Positions 27,852-37,039 of a DNA stretch of 64,000 bases are shown piece after piece. The notes under the pieces are model-generated. The model saw nothing but the letters and a program-made list of their open reading frames with translations. It was not told where the DNA came from and made no database searches. The DNA is taken from assembly GCF_036670015.1 (NCBI RefSeq), contig NZ_CP137636.1, forward strand, positions 784,501 to 848,500, written 5' to 3'. Within the stretch, counting starts at the first letter, position 1. Every line of letters starts with the position of its first letter. The translations under genes were made by a program, and so were the position numbers. This DNA is from Niallia sp. XMNu-256. GTDB taxonomy: Bacteria > Bacillota > Bacilli > Bacillales > Cytobacillaceae.

Positions 27852-28352
27852 ATGAAACTAACTGAAAAGGAAATGGAGATTATCGAGATCATTGAAAAGG
27901 ATGCTCGATTACCAATTGAAAGTATTGCCAAAATGACCCAATTAAGTACAGAGGAAACGGAAGAGATTATCAAAAAATTAGAAGAGCAAAGAATTATTGT
28001 CAAATATATTTCTGTTATCGATTGGGCAAAGATTGAAGAATATGCAGGTGTTCGAGCGATGATTGATGTGAAAGTAACCCCACAACGGGGAGTAGGCTTT
28101 AATGAAATTGCTGAACGCATCTATCGTTTTGAAGAGGTAAACTCTGTGTATTTAATGTCAGGGACCTATGATTTATCGGTCATAATTGAAGGTCATTCAA
28201 TGAATGACATTGCACGATTTGTATTTGAAAAGTTGGCTACACTAGAATCTGTTGTTTCAACGACCACACATTTTATTCTCAAAAAATATAAGCACGATGG
28301 AATTATTTTTGAACCTGAGAAAAAAGATAGACGAATTGTGGTGTCACCTTAA
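27852..28352 (+). CDS. alaR: Lrp/AsnC family regulator AlaR (YugG)
   Basis: 166-aa Lrp-type regulator with an N-terminal winged HTH (EIIEIIEKDARLPIESIAKMTQLS) and a C-terminal RAM/AsnC effector domain (VRAMIDVKVTPQRG, VYLMSGTYDLSVIIEG). In B. subtilis AlaR activates the adjacent alaT. The stop overlaps the alaT start by one base, so both are one operon. GGAGG precedes the ATG. Confidence 0.9.
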   Translation: MKLTEKEMEIIEIIEKDARLPIESIAKMTQLSTEETEEIIKKLEEQRIIVKYISVIDWAKIEEYAGVRAMIDVKVTPQRGVGFNEIAERIYRFEEVNSVYLMSGTYDLSVIIEGHSMNDIARFVFEKLATLESVVSTTTHFILKKYKHDGIIFEPEKKDRRIVVSP

Positions 28353-29530
28353 TGAACCAATCAACAAAGTCTTACTTATCTAAAAAAGCAAAGGAATTAA
28401 AGCCATCTGGAATCAGACGATTTTTTGATTTGGCTGCAGGCAGGGAAGGGGTTGTTTCACTCGGGGTGGGGGAACCGGATTTTGTTACTTCCTGGAATGT
28501 TAGAGAAGCGGCGATTAATTCACTTGAGCAAGGGTTTACTTCCTATACAGCGAATGCGGGGCTGATAGAGTTAAGGGAAGAAATTGCCCATTATATGTCA
28601 ACAAGATTTCATGTTGACTATTCACCGCAAACCGAAATCATTGTTACAGTTGGGGCGAGTGAAGCGATTGATATTGCCATGAGAGCGATATTGGACCCAG
28701 GTGATGAAGTGATCGTAATAGAGCCATGTTTTGTTTCTTACGTTCCGATCGTTGAACTCGCTGGTGGTGTTGCTGTTCAAGTACAGGCATTAAAAGAAAA
28801 TGATTTTAAAATAACGCCAAATCAAATAGAAAAGGCCATTACAAATAAAACGAAAGCGCTGCTTATTTGTTCACCTAATAACCCAACAGGCTCCATGTTA
28901 AATAAACAGGAACTAGAGGCTTTAGCCAAGGTAGCCATTCAACATGACTTAATTGTGGTTGCAGATGAGATCTATGCGGAACTTGTTTACGATGAGGACT
29001 ATACTAGCTTGCCTTCCCTTAACGGAATGAAAGAAAGAACCATTTTAATATCAGGTTTTTCAAAAAGTTTCGCTATGACGGGTTGGAGGCTTGGATTTGT
29101 ATGTTCTCCTCCTGAAATATCTGGTGCTATGCTGAAAATCCATCAGTATACGATGATGTGTGCTTCAACAATGGCCCAATACGCAGCGTTGGAAGCTTTG
29201 AAAAACGGACGAAATGAAGTTATCGAGATGGTTAAAAGTTACCGAAGACGAAGAAACTACATCGTACAATCCTTTAATGAAATGGGGCTTTCTTGTCATG
29301 TGCCAGGTGGAGCCTTTTATGCGTTTCCTTCGATCGAGTCAACAGGGTTAACTTCGCAAGAGTTTGCACAGCAATTATTAGAACAAGAAAATGTAGCTGT
29401 TGTGCCTGGTGATGTATTTGGGAAGAGCGGTGAAGGACATATCCGCTGTTCTTACGCAACCTCGATTGAAGAAATTCAAGAGGCTATGAAGCGGATCAAC
29501 CGATTTTTAGAAAGTCTTGAAAAAAAGTAA
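28352..29530 (+). CDS. alaT: Alanine aminotransferase AlaT (YugH), class I/II PLP
   Basis: PLP-dependent aminotransferase, 392 aa. The PLP lysine is in SGFSKSFAMTGWRLG near residue 233; SPNNPTGSM and VADEIYAEL are the other cofactor motifs. In B. subtilis it makes alanine from pyruvate and glutamate. One-base overlap with alaR indicates translational coupling. Two hairpins follow the stop (29535-29620), the second ending in TTTTTT and probably the terminator. Confidence 0.9.
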   Translation: MNQSTKSYLSKKAKELKPSGIRRFFDLAAGREGVVSLGVGEPDFVTSWNVREAAINSLEQGFTSYTANAGLIELREEIAHYMSTRFHVDYSPQTEIIVTVGASEAIDIAMRAILDPGDEVIVIEPCFVSYVPIVELAGGVAVQVQALKENDFKITPNQIEKAITNKTKALLICSPNNPTGSMLNKQELEALAKVAIQHDLIVVADEIYAELVYDEDYTSLPSLNGMKERTILISGFSKSFAMTGWRLGFVCSPPEISGAMLKIHQYTMMCASTMAQYAALEALKNGRNEVIEMVKSYRRRRNYIVQSFNEMGLSCHVPGGAFYAFPSIESTGLTSQEFAQQLLEQENVAVVPGDVFGKSGEGHIRCSYATSIEEIQEAMKRINRFLESLEKK

Positions 29531-29755
29531 AAAAAGGACAGCCTTAAAGGTTGTCCACAAAAAAAGGGGGGAATACTAGAAGGTCTTACATTATAAGGCT
29601 TTCCAGCTTTCTCCTTTTTTATTCATCAAGTTTAGGAAATCTTTGCTGTACGTACTCTATTATTTCTTTTGTTTTGATATTCTCTTGATCTTATGATATA
29701 ATTTTTTATTGCGTATAATTGGAATTTTAATAACAAAAAACTAGGAGTGTTTTTA

Positions 29756-30160
29756 ATGACTGAAAATATTGAAGTAGGTAGTGTTTTAACGGGTAAGGTT
29801 ACTGGTATCCAAGCGTATGGAGCTTTTGTTGCATTAGATGAAAACAATCAAGGGCTTGTTCATATTTCTGAAATTACTCATGGATATGTAAAAGATATTA
29901 ATGAATATTTAAAAGTGGGCGATGAAGTAAAAGTAAAAGTTTTATCTGTTGATAAAAATGCGGGGAAAATTGGTTTGTCGATTCGTGCAACAGAAGAAGC
30001 TCCTGCTGCAGCTCCTGAATCAAAACCTGCACCAAAATCACGGAAACGTCAAGCAGCAGCTATTCAAGCTGAAACAGAACCTGGATTCAATACACTAAGA
30101 GATAAACTGCAAGAGTGGATCGAACAATCCTCTCAAAACAATGATTTAATTAAGAAGTAA
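29756..30160 (+). CDS. yugI: General stress protein 13, S1 RNA-binding protein YugI
   Basis: 134-aa protein with an S1 domain (GSVLTGKVTGIQAYGAFVALDENNQGLVHISEI) and a basic, Ala/Pro-rich C-terminal tail. The ATG at 29756 follows CTAGGAGTG; a GTG at 29747 lies within that site and is rejected. Known as a general stress protein and ribosome-associated S1 protein in bacilli. Confidence 0.9.
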   Translation: MTENIEVGSVLTGKVTGIQAYGAFVALDENNQGLVHISEITHGYVKDINEYLKVGDEVKVKVLSVDKNAGKIGLSIRATEEAPAAAPESKPAPKSRKRQAAAIQAETEPGFNTLRDKLQEWIEQSSQNNDLIKK

Positions 30161-30172
30161 GGATCTGTATAA

Positions 30173-30204
30173 AAAAGGGGCTGACTCTATGAGTCAGTCC
30201 CTTT
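30173..30204. terminator. Terminator after yugI
   Basis: Inverted repeat AAAGGGGCTGACTC / GAGTCAGTCCCTTT with a 4-base loop between convergent genes. Confidence 0.8.
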
Positions 30205-30228
30205 GACTATGTTTAGATGAGAACCCTA

Positions 30229-30459
30229 CTACTCTGTTCTCAGTTCAGGACTACGTCCAAATCCTTCGTTTGATTTGAATAATAATCCTAAGTTGATAAG
30301 TCCAGCAAGTCCAACGAGTCCATAAACGAGTCGGGATAAGAAGGCGTCTTGCCCTCCGAAAAGGGATGCAACTAAATCGAATTGAAATAATCCAATTAAT
30401 CCCCAATTTAATGCCCCAATGATAGTTAATACGAGTGCAGCACGTTGAATTCCGTTCAT
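30229..30459 (-). CDS. yuzA: DUF378 family membrane protein (YuzA-like)
   Basis: 76-aa membrane protein with two helices: RAALVLTIIGALNWGLIGLF and RLVYGLVGLAGLINLGLLF. The NWGLIGLF and YGLVGLAG motifs mark DUF378. AGGGAGG precedes the ATG. Function unknown. Confidence 0.83.
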   Translation of the reverse strand: MNGIQRAALVLTIIGALNWGLIGLFQFDLVASLFGGQDAFLSRLVYGLVGLAGLINLGLLFKSNEGFGRSPELRTE

Positions 30460-30645
30460 GCGTTTACCTCCCTTGTAATTTAGTATCGTACATTACTTAG
30501 AATTTAACTGCCCGAGAAAATTATACATTACATGAAAGTAATTTTTATAAAAATGTATACCCTTACAATTAATGAGGTTCCTTGATTATGTAATCTTTTT
30601 CCGCTAAAGTAAAAGAGAATCAATACAACTAATGGAGGAGCGTTC

Positions 30646-31995
30646 ATGACACATATTCAATTTGATTATACAAAAGCTCTGCCTTTCTTTTCAGAGCATG
30701 AAATTACATACTTGCAAGATGCAGTGAAAGTGGCCCATCATTCCTTACATGAACAAACAGGTGCAGGAAGTGATTATTTAGGTTGGATTGATTTACCAGT
30801 CGATTATGACAAAGAAGAATTCTCTCGTATTCAAAAAGCGGCTGAGAAAATTAAAAATGATTCTGATGTCCTTATTGTAATTGGAATTGGTGGTTCTTAT
30901 TTAGGTGCACGTGCAGCTATTGAAGCACTTCAGCATAGTTTTTTCAATGCACTCTCGAAGGAGCAGCGGAAAGCACCACAAATCATTTTTGCAGGGAACA
31001 ATATTAGCTCAACTTATATGCATGACATAATCGATTTATTAGAAGGTAAAGATTTCTCGATTAATGTGATTTCCAAATCTGGAACAACGACTGAGCCAGC
31101 GATTGCTTTCCGCTTATTCCGTAAATTATTAGAAGAGAAATACGGAAAAGAAGAGGCCTTGACACGTACATATGTAACAACAGACAAAGAAAAGGGTGCA
31201 CTTAAAACCGTTGCAGTTGAAGAAGGTATGGAAACCTTTGTGATACCTGATGATGTGGGTGGTCGCTATTCTGTATTAACAGCAGTTGGTCTTTTGCCTA
31301 TTGCTGCGAGTGGCCTTGATATCGAAGCAATGATGAAAGGTGCAGCGGCGGCCCGTGAAGATTTTAGTTGTTCAGAGCTTAGTGAAAATCTAGCCTATCA
31401 ATATGCTGCCGTAAGAAACATTTTATATAACAAAGGGAAAACTGTAGAGATGCTGATTAACTATGAACCAGCACTTCAATATTTTGCAGAATGGTGGAAA
31501 CAACTATTTGGGGAAAGTGAAGGAAAAGACCAGAAAGGAATCTATCCTTCTTCCGCTAATTTCTCAACCGATCTTCACTCACTAGGTCAGTATGTCCAAG
31601 AGGGTCGTCGTATTCTATTTGAAACGGTTATTAAAGTAGAAAAGCCAAAACATGAATTAACGATTGATGAAATTGAGAAGGATTTAGATGGATTAAACTA
31701 TTTAGCTGGAAAAACAGTTGATTTTGTTAATAATAAAGCGTTCCAAGGAACATTGCTTGCTCATACAGATGGCGGAGTTCCAAATCTTATTGTGACAATC
31801 CCTCAACTAGACGAATATACATTTGGGTATTTAGTGTATTTCTTTGAAAAAGCATGTGCCATGAGTGGATATTTACTTGGCGTAAATCCATTTGATCAAC
31901 CAGGTGTTGAAGCCTATAAAGTGAACATGTTTGCATTGCTTGGCAAGCCAGGTTTTGAAGAGAAAAAAGTAGAGCTTGAGAAGCGATTGAAATAA
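30646..31995 (+). CDS. pgi: Glucose-6-phosphate isomerase
   Basis: 449-aa PGI of glycolysis and gluconeogenesis, interconverting G6P and F6P in the cytoplasm. Substrate-binding [14 protein letters not shown] near residue 80, [14 protein letters not shown] near residue 142, catalytic [15 protein letters not shown] near residue 285, and [15 protein letters not shown] near the C-terminus. Strong GGAGGAG ribosome site. Single gene with its own terminator. Confidence 0.97.
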   Translation: MTHIQFDYTKALPFFSEHEITYLQDAVKVAHHSLHEQTGAGSDYLGWIDLPVDYDKEEFSRIQKAAEKIKNDSDVLIVIGIGGSYLGARAAIEALQHSFFNALSKEQRKAPQIIFAGNNISSTYMHDIIDLLEGKDFSINVISKSGTTTEPAIAFRLFRKLLEEKYGKEEALTRTYVTTDKEKGALKTVAVEEGMETFVIPDDVGGRYSVLTAVGLLPIAASGLDIEAMMKGAAAAREDFSCSELSENLAYQYAAVRNILYNKGKTVEMLINYEPALQYFAEWWKQLFGESEGKDQKGIYPSSANFSTDLHSLGQYVQEGRRILFETVIKVEKPKHELTIDEIEKDLDGLNYLAGKTVDFVNNKAFQGTLLAHTDGGVPNLIVTIPQLDEYTFGYLVYFFEKACAMSGYLLGVNPFDQPGVEAYKVNMFALLGKPGFEEKKVELEKRLK

Positions 31996-32000
31996 TGTAA

Positions 32001-32032
32001 AGAGTGCTGACTAAGAATCAGCACTCTTTTTA
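32001..32032 (+). terminator. Terminator after pgi
   Basis: Inverted repeat AGAGTGCTGA / TCAGCACTCT followed by TTTT. Confidence 0.85.
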
Positions 32033-33028
32033 AGTAATGAGGATCAATTGATCTTTTTTTTCAATGGCGAATGGCTTTGGTGGATTCAAAATAGTAGCTC
32101 CGCCTCGTTTTACCCCTAATAAAGTCATGCCTTCTTCTAAATATTTCATCCCTAAGCTCGTATAGTCTTTATTCAGCTCGTCAATATCTGCCTCTTTAAA
32201 CGTAATTTTTTCCTCTGACAACTGGTACAACAAGTCTAAAAAGGAAGTAACCATATCTTGAGAATTAATACTTTGATGAATGACAAAGCTTGTTAAAATG
32301 TTCGTCTGAATAATTTCATCCGCCCCAGCCCGCTTAGCATTGGCTATTTGATCATTCGTTAAGATCTCAATAATGGTTTCAACGTTTGGATTTAACCCTT
32401 TAACCGCAAGGAGGGTCAAAATGCTATTCATGTCTGCCTGCATCTCCCCTAAGTTTGTATCAGCGGTAATGATAACTTTGGTTGCGTTTTCAATATTGGC
32501 TTGAAGGAGAGTCGAATCTTGATTGGCTACCCCCTTTACAAAATGAATATTATGATTGGGCAGTGGGTTTTTAGTTAAGGAGGCATCAATCAAAGTGATA
32601 GAAACGGTTTTTTGTTTAATTAATAAGGATTGAACGACCTCTTTTGAACGTTCATTCCAGCCTACAATAATATAATGGTTCTTCCCTCGGAAAATGGCCT
32701 TTCCTTCAAGGTAATCATTTTGCCTTGTAGCGGCTGTTGTTGCTAAGGCAACAAAAAAGGAAGACAAGAATCCTGCGCTAGATAGGATTAAAAGAATTCC
32801 AGCGAGTCTACCAAAAATTGACGAAGGAAAAAAGTCTCCATAACCAACAGTAGAAGCGGTTATGATGGCCCACCATATGCCATCAAAAATAGTTGGGAAG
32901 GAATCTGGTTCAATAAAATGGACGATAATACCAAAGATAATAATTGATGAAATGGCAATGATAAACGTCCTAAGTAAAAGTGGTAAACGAATAAAACCTA
33001 AGTAAATCTGGCTAGGCAACATACTCAC
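32030..33028 (-). CDS. yugO: Potassium channel YugO (ion channel plus TrkA-N)
   Basis: 332-aa channel: two transmembrane helices flanking a pore with the selectivity filter STVGYGDFFP near residue 57, then a cytoplasmic RCK/TrkA-N domain (HYIIVGWNERSKEVVQSL near residue 120) and a C-terminal TrkA-C-like part. In B. subtilis YugO is the K+ channel behind biofilm electrical signalling and sits after mstX; I see no mstX-like ORF here. The initial MSMLPSQIY start follows CTGAGGTGAG. Confidence 0.9.
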   Translation of the reverse strand: MSMLPSQIYLGFIRLPLLLRTFIIAISSIIIFGIIVHFIEPDSFPTIFDGIWWAIITASTVGYGDFFPSSIFGRLAGILLILSSAGFLSSFFVALATTAATRQNDYLEGKAIFRGKNHYIIVGWNERSKEVVQSLLIKQKTVSITLIDASLTKNPLPNHNIHFVKGVANQDSTLLQANIENATKVIITADTNLGEMQADMNSILTLLAVKGLNPNVETIIEILTNDQIANAKRAGADEIIQTNILTSFVIHQSINSQDMVTSFLDLLYQLSEEKITFKEADIDELNKDYTSLGMKYLEEGMTLLGVKRGGATILNPPKPFAIEKKDQLILIT

Positions 33029-33086
33029 CTCAGGTATAAAAGATCCTTATCTTCCCATTATGAACGAGAAATAGCCATCTAAAACA

Positions 33087-33120
33087 AAAAAAGCTGATTC
33101 CTTTTGAATCAGTCTTTTTT
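33087..33120 (-). terminator. Terminator of HxlR gene
   Basis: On the minus strand GACTGATTC pairs with GAATCAGCTT-type arm around AAAAG and is followed by T7. Confidence 0.75.
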
Positions 33121-33435
33121 TGCTTCAATTTGTATCCATTCCTGAGACCAATGAGTCATTTCCTCAAAAACCTTCTGTAATGCTAACCCCTTAGCAGTCA
33201 ATCTATATTCAATTCTTACAGGAACTTCAGGGTAAACTTCTCGGGATACAATGTCTTCTTTCTCCAAGTCTTTTAAACGTTCAGATAGCAGACGGCCACT
33301 AATAGGCAACGAGGAGCTGATTGAGCAAAAACGTTGTGGTCCTAATAACAGTTGATTGATAATTAAGGCATTCCAACGTTTACTAAGAATCTCGGTTGCT
33401 TTGAAGAACTTAGGACAAAGGGTGTTTTCCCCCAT
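33109..33435 (-). CDS. HxlR family winged-helix regulator
   Basis: 108-aa HxlR-type regulator: LCPKFFKATEILSKRWNALII at the start (with the redox-suspect Cys), FCSISSSLPISGRLLSERLKDLE as the recognition region, and EYRLTAKGLAL wing. Start at 33435 with AGAGGTGG 7 bases upstream; 23 codons upstream are in frame but unlike the family. Divergent from the ribA-like/ribD/monooxygenase cluster, so it probably controls that cluster. Many HxlR proteins sense aldehydes or electrophiles. Confidence 0.88.
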   Translation of the reverse strand: MGENTLCPKFFKATEILSKRWNALIINQLLLGPQRFCSISSSLPISGRLLSERLKDLEKEDIVSREVYPEVPVRIEYRLTAKGLALQKVFEEMTHWSQEWIQIEAKKD

Positions 33436-33578
33436 TGTAAAACCACCTCTGTTACGAATAGTTAACATCATAATAATAGTGAATAAATTACTTGACGTCA
33501 ACAATTTACGAATCTATACTTAGTTACATATAGTAAGTTTGTAATAAAGGTGTAATCTAAGTCGGAAGGATGAACTTT

Positions 33579-34325
33579 ATGATCACTGAAAAAACAAAAA
33601 AACTCTTAATGAATAAAATGACCATTTTAAAGGATAACGATAAAAACGACCTTTGTTTAGTAGGACCAGTAAATCTTCCTGTTCAATTAGATGGGGAAGT
33701 TGTTATATTTCAATGGTATACATGGATGCCTCTAGAAGGCATTCCGGCAGAAAAAGAAATGATCCTCGAATCGATTGCAACATTGGATCTTGCACAGCAT
33801 CAACAATCGTCCGTGTTGGTATATGGTGATTTTGAAAATGCGAATGAAGCCTTTATCAGGATGCATAGCATTTGCCATACGGGTGATATTTTTGGGAGTA
33901 AACGATGTGACTGTGGCTTTCAGCTTCGTCAATCGATGAAAATGATTGTTGAGAAAGGGAGCGGTGCTCTGTTTTATCTAGCGAATCACGAAGGACGAGG
34001 TATAGGCTTATTGTCAAAATCATTCGCCTATATTCTACAACAAGAGGGATACGATACAGTAGAGGCAAACCACGCGCTCGGTTTTCCGGACGATACTCGA
34101 TCCTATGAAGAAGCAATTCGTGTCTTAAAAGGTCTACGAACTCGCCCGGTGACATTAATTACAAATAATCCAAGGAAGATTGAAGCCCTTAAAGCTCATG
34201 GACTAATGATACACGATCATATTCCATTATGGGGTGATATCTCTGAATATAATGAGTTTTATTTAGCGACAAAGGTTGAAAAAGCAGGGCATATTAAAAA
34301 AGGTGAGCTAATTATTGCAAACTAA
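33579..34325 (+). CDS. GTP cyclohydrolase II (RibA-type, monofunctional)
   Basis: Opens the imidazole ring of GTP to give the diaminohydroxypyrimidine intermediate that leads to riboflavin. 248 aa with zinc ligands in HSICHTGDIFGSKRCDCGFQL (one Cys, then Cys-Asp-Cys), catalytic NHEGRGIGLLSK, DTVEANHALGFPDD and ITNNPRKIEAL. It lacks the DHBP synthase half of the usual RibBA fusion and starts with an uncommon ~65-residue extension. It lies next to ribD and a monooxygenase, not ribE/ribH, so it may feed a specialised pathway. Start at 33579 by ribosome site GGAAGGA. Confidence 0.85.
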   Translation: MITEKTKKLLMNKMTILKDNDKNDLCLVGPVNLPVQLDGEVVIFQWYTWMPLEGIPAEKEMILESIATLDLAQHQQSSVLVYGDFENANEAFIRMHSICHTGDIFGSKRCDCGFQLRQSMKMIVEKGSGALFYLANHEGRGIGLLSKSFAYILQQEGYDTVEANHALGFPDDTRSYEEAIRVLKGLRTRPVTLITNNPRKIEALKAHGLMIHDHIPLWGDISEYNEFYLATKVEKAGHIKKGELIIAN

Positions 34326-34337
34326 GGAGAACAATAT

Positions 34338-35438
34338 ATGAAGAACGATTATGATTTTATGAAACTTGCTCTGGATTTAGCTGCCACGGCTAAAGGAAAA
34401 ACAAATCCAAATCCGCTTGTTGGTGCGGTTATTGTAAAAGATGGCATGGTGGTAGGTTCTGGACTTCATCGAAAAGCAGGCGAACCACATGCAGAAGTGC
34501 ATGCTTTTAGGATGGCAGGGGAGCATGCGAAAGGGGCCACACTATATGTGACACTTGAGCCGTGTTCCCATTTCGGAAAAACACCTCCTTGCGCACTCTT
34601 GGTGAAAGAATCTGGTGTTAAACGGGTTGTGATTGCGATGAAAGATCCAAATCCACTCGTTGCTGGCCGCGGCATTAAAATATTAGAAGATGCAGGGATT
34701 GAAGTAGAAGTAGGGTTGCTTGAAGAAGAGGCGAAAAAAGTAAATGAACGTTTCATTCACAATATGGTCCATGGAACTCCGTTTATAATTTCAAAAATTG
34801 CTATGACTCTTGATGGGAAAATTGCTGCTCATACTGGCCATTCTAAATGGGTTACAGGTGAGGAGTCCAGGAGAAAAGTCCATTATTTACGAAATGAAGT
34901 CGATGGCATCCTTGTCGGAATTGGAACCGTCCTTGCAGATAATCCGATGTTAACAACTAGGCTTCCACAGGGCGGTAAGAATCCAGTTCGGATTATTCTT
35001 GATTCGAAATTGCAAACTCCTATTGATGCAAAAATAACAGATTGTTCAGAAGCAGAAACGTGGATATTTGCAAAAGAAGGCAGTGAGCAAGAAAAGGCTA
35101 GAATGCTACAGGAAAAAGGGGTGCAAGTATTATTTGTTCCTGAGGTCGAAATGGGTCTCGATATACACCACATCTTAAAAGTATTATTTTCAAAAGGGAT
35201 TACTGATGTACTTGTTGAGGGGGGAAGTGAAGTGAATGGTTCGTTTTTACGAGCGGGTCTAATTAATAAATTCCTCATGTATGTAGCCCCAAAAATATTA
35301 GGTGGACGACATTCGCTTACTCCCTATACTGGTGTTGATGTAGACTCGATGGATGAGGCTATTGCTGTTGATTGGGATACGATTGAACAAATTGGTGAAG
35401 ATCTCCTCATTACAGCATATCCCAAGAGAAAGGGATAG
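34338..35438 (+). CDS. ribD: Bifunctional riboflavin deaminase-reductase RibD
   Basis: 366-aa two-domain enzyme. N-terminal deaminase with zinc motif HAEVHA near residue 52 and PCSHFGKTPPC near residue 77; C-terminal NADPH reductase with AMTLDGKIA near residue 155, GIGTVLADNP and LVEGGSEVNGSF. Both halves look complete. Starts 12 bases after the GTP cyclohydrolase, so co-transcribed. Together these catalyse the first three riboflavin steps; a full rib operon is likely elsewhere in the genome, which makes this an accessory pair. Confidence 0.93.
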   Translation: MKNDYDFMKLALDLAATAKGKTNPNPLVGAVIVKDGMVVGSGLHRKAGEPHAEVHAFRMAGEHAKGATLYVTLEPCSHFGKTPPCALLVKESGVKRVVIAMKDPNPLVAGRGIKILEDAGIEVEVGLLEEEAKKVNERFIHNMVHGTPFIISKIAMTLDGKIAAHTGHSKWVTGEESRRKVHYLRNEVDGILVGIGTVLADNPMLTTRLPQGGKNPVRIILDSKLQTPIDAKITDCSEAETWIFAKEGSEQEKARMLQEKGVQVLFVPEVEMGLDIHHILKVLFSKGITDVLVEGGSEVNGSFLRAGLINKFLMYVAPKILGGRHSLTPYTGVDVDSMDEAIAVDWDTIEQIGEDLLITAYPKRKG

Positions 35439-35486
35439 GAAATACTTTGCAACCCTGAAACAACATGAAAAGTAAGGGTGATAAAC

Positions 35487-36584
35487 ATGAATGAATATGA
35501 TTATCAGGCGGATGTGTGTATCGTAGGTGCTGGTCCTGGTGGCGCATTATTAGCCTATTTACTTGCGAGCCATGGAATCTCTGCGATTTTAGTTGAAAGG
35601 AATTCACATATTAATAAAGAATTCAGAGGCGAGCATTTAAATGAAGTAGGTGAAGACATCCTTCACAGGTACGGACTTTTTAATGAACTTGAAAAAATTG
35701 GTTTATTACGAATGCAGAAGGTAGAATATTGGGACCAAGGTAAAGTCATTAAGACCATTTTACCAACGCCAAGTATCGGTCATGTAGGTATACATGTTCC
35801 GCAAAATCATTTACTTGGTCTTTTATTAAAAAAATCCAAACCATTATCAGACTACACTCTTTTATTAAATACGAGGGTTGTCGGATTAATCAAAGAAAAC
35901 GGTCATTATAGCGGGGTTACAGCAGTAAGTGATAACAAAGAAATCAGGATTAAAAGTTCTCTTATTGTCGGGGCAGACGGTCGCTTTTCGACGGTTCGCA
36001 AGCTGGCAGAGTTCCCGGTGACAAAAATCCCTCACGGATATGATTTGCTATGGGCGCGTATCCCGGCACCAAATCAATGGGAGCCAACGATCCGTATGGC
36101 TCTTATTGATGATGAACAATTGGCTTTATTTACTCAGTATGGCGGTTACGTTCAAATAGGGTGGAATATTCCTGAAGGCTCGTTTCCTGAGATTCGAAAA
36201 GGTCCATTTGAACCTTTCATCCATCAATTAATCACTGCTTTTCCCGAGCTGGAAGAGACGGTTAGAGAAAACATTCGTTCATGGCAGGACTTTATTCTCC
36301 TTGTCGTACAGAGTAGTAAGTCTGAGACATGGGTAAAGGATCGAATCGTGATTATGGGGGATGCGGCCCATACAATGAGCCCAACAGGAGCCTTTGGATT
36401 GAATAGCTCAATGAAAGATGCGGAAACTCTTTTTCAACTCATTTATCAAAAAGGGTCAATCGATCAAATCGGTGACGAGGAGTTAAAGCGGTTTGAGGAA
36501 ATCCGCAAAGGAGATGTTGAGGTACTACAATCCACTCAATTTGAGAGAGAAGCATCCTTTGGTAAACAATTTGCGCTTGTATAA
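35487..36584 (+). CDS. FAD-dependent aromatic monooxygenase-like protein
   Basis: 365-aa flavoprotein of the PHBH/UbiH type. FAD motif CIVGAGPGGALLAYLLA, NADPH/FAD DG motif VGADGRFSTVRKLA near residue 165, and GDAAHTMSPTGAFGLNSSM near residue 295. Members hydroxylate aromatic or polyketide rings. It is 48 bases after ribD and likely in the same transcript, so its substrate may be a pyrimidine or pteridine-like product of the pair. That is inference; no homologue with known substrate is recognised. Start at the ATG after AAGGGTG. Confidence 0.8.
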   Translation: MNEYDYQADVCIVGAGPGGALLAYLLASHGISAILVERNSHINKEFRGEHLNEVGEDILHRYGLFNELEKIGLLRMQKVEYWDQGKVIKTILPTPSIGHVGIHVPQNHLLGLLLKKSKPLSDYTLLLNTRVVGLIKENGHYSGVTAVSDNKEIRIKSSLIVGADGRFSTVRKLAEFPVTKIPHGYDLLWARIPAPNQWEPTIRMALIDDEQLALFTQYGGYVQIGWNIPEGSFPEIRKGPFEPFIHQLITAFPELEETVRENIRSWQDFILLVVQSSKSETWVKDRIVIMGDAAHTMSPTGAFGLNSSMKDAETLFQLIYQKGSIDQIGDEELKRFEEIRKGDVEVLQSTQFEREASFGKQFALV

Positions 36585-36595
36585 TCCAATTCAAA

Positions 36596-36642
36596 AAAAG
36601 TCCGGAATGCATCGCTAAGGCTTGCTTCCGGACTTTTATGAA
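36596..36642. terminator. Bidirectional terminator
   Basis: Perfect 12-bp arms AAAAGTCCGGAA / TTCCGGACTTTT with an 18-base loop between convergent genes. Confidence 0.85.
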
Positions 36643-36854
36643 TAAGATTGTTTATTTTCATTCCATTTAGAGAAGCTCCCTGTTCCATTACAAGATAGAC
36701 ATTCTAACGTCTCAGGATAAAAATATTCATTAACTATAGGTATCTGAAATCCCTTCCCATAACAATCAGGACAATTCCCCGATGATTCAGCTTGAGCGAT
36801 TTTTTTCTCATATAAGTTATTTTTTAAGTTAGAGAAATAACTAAATAACCCCAT
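36636..36854 (-). CDS. Small protein with DnaJ-like double CxxC zinc motif
   Basis: 72-aa protein with two DnaJ-type zinc half-motifs: CPDCYGKGF and CLSCNGTG, enough for one zinc ion. N-terminal MGLFSYFSNLKNNLYEKK could be an amphipathic helix. The ATG follows AAGATGGGAGTG. No specific family recognised; possibly a membrane-bound zinc-finger accessory protein. Confidence 0.65.
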   Translation of the reverse strand: MGLFSYFSNLKNNLYEKKIAQAESSGNCPDCYGKGFQIPIVNEYFYPETLECLSCNGTGSFSKWNENKQSYS

Positions 36855-37039
36855 GACTTTAACACTCCCATCTTTAATGTTATCTTATGCAAAAACAGGT
36901 GAGGATGTTTATAGTGCATTACTATTATTTGGCATAATTATAATTTTATACATGCCGATCCATTTCCAAAGAATGTGGTTACATAATTTTTCCCATTTAT
37001 GTAAATAGTAAGTCCATCAAGTCTTTGAGGTGTTGGGCT

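Noticed and set aside
34466-35278. Antisense frames across ribD
   Set aside because: Shadow frames of a well-supported enzyme; Ser/Thr/Pro-rich translation typical of antisense reading.
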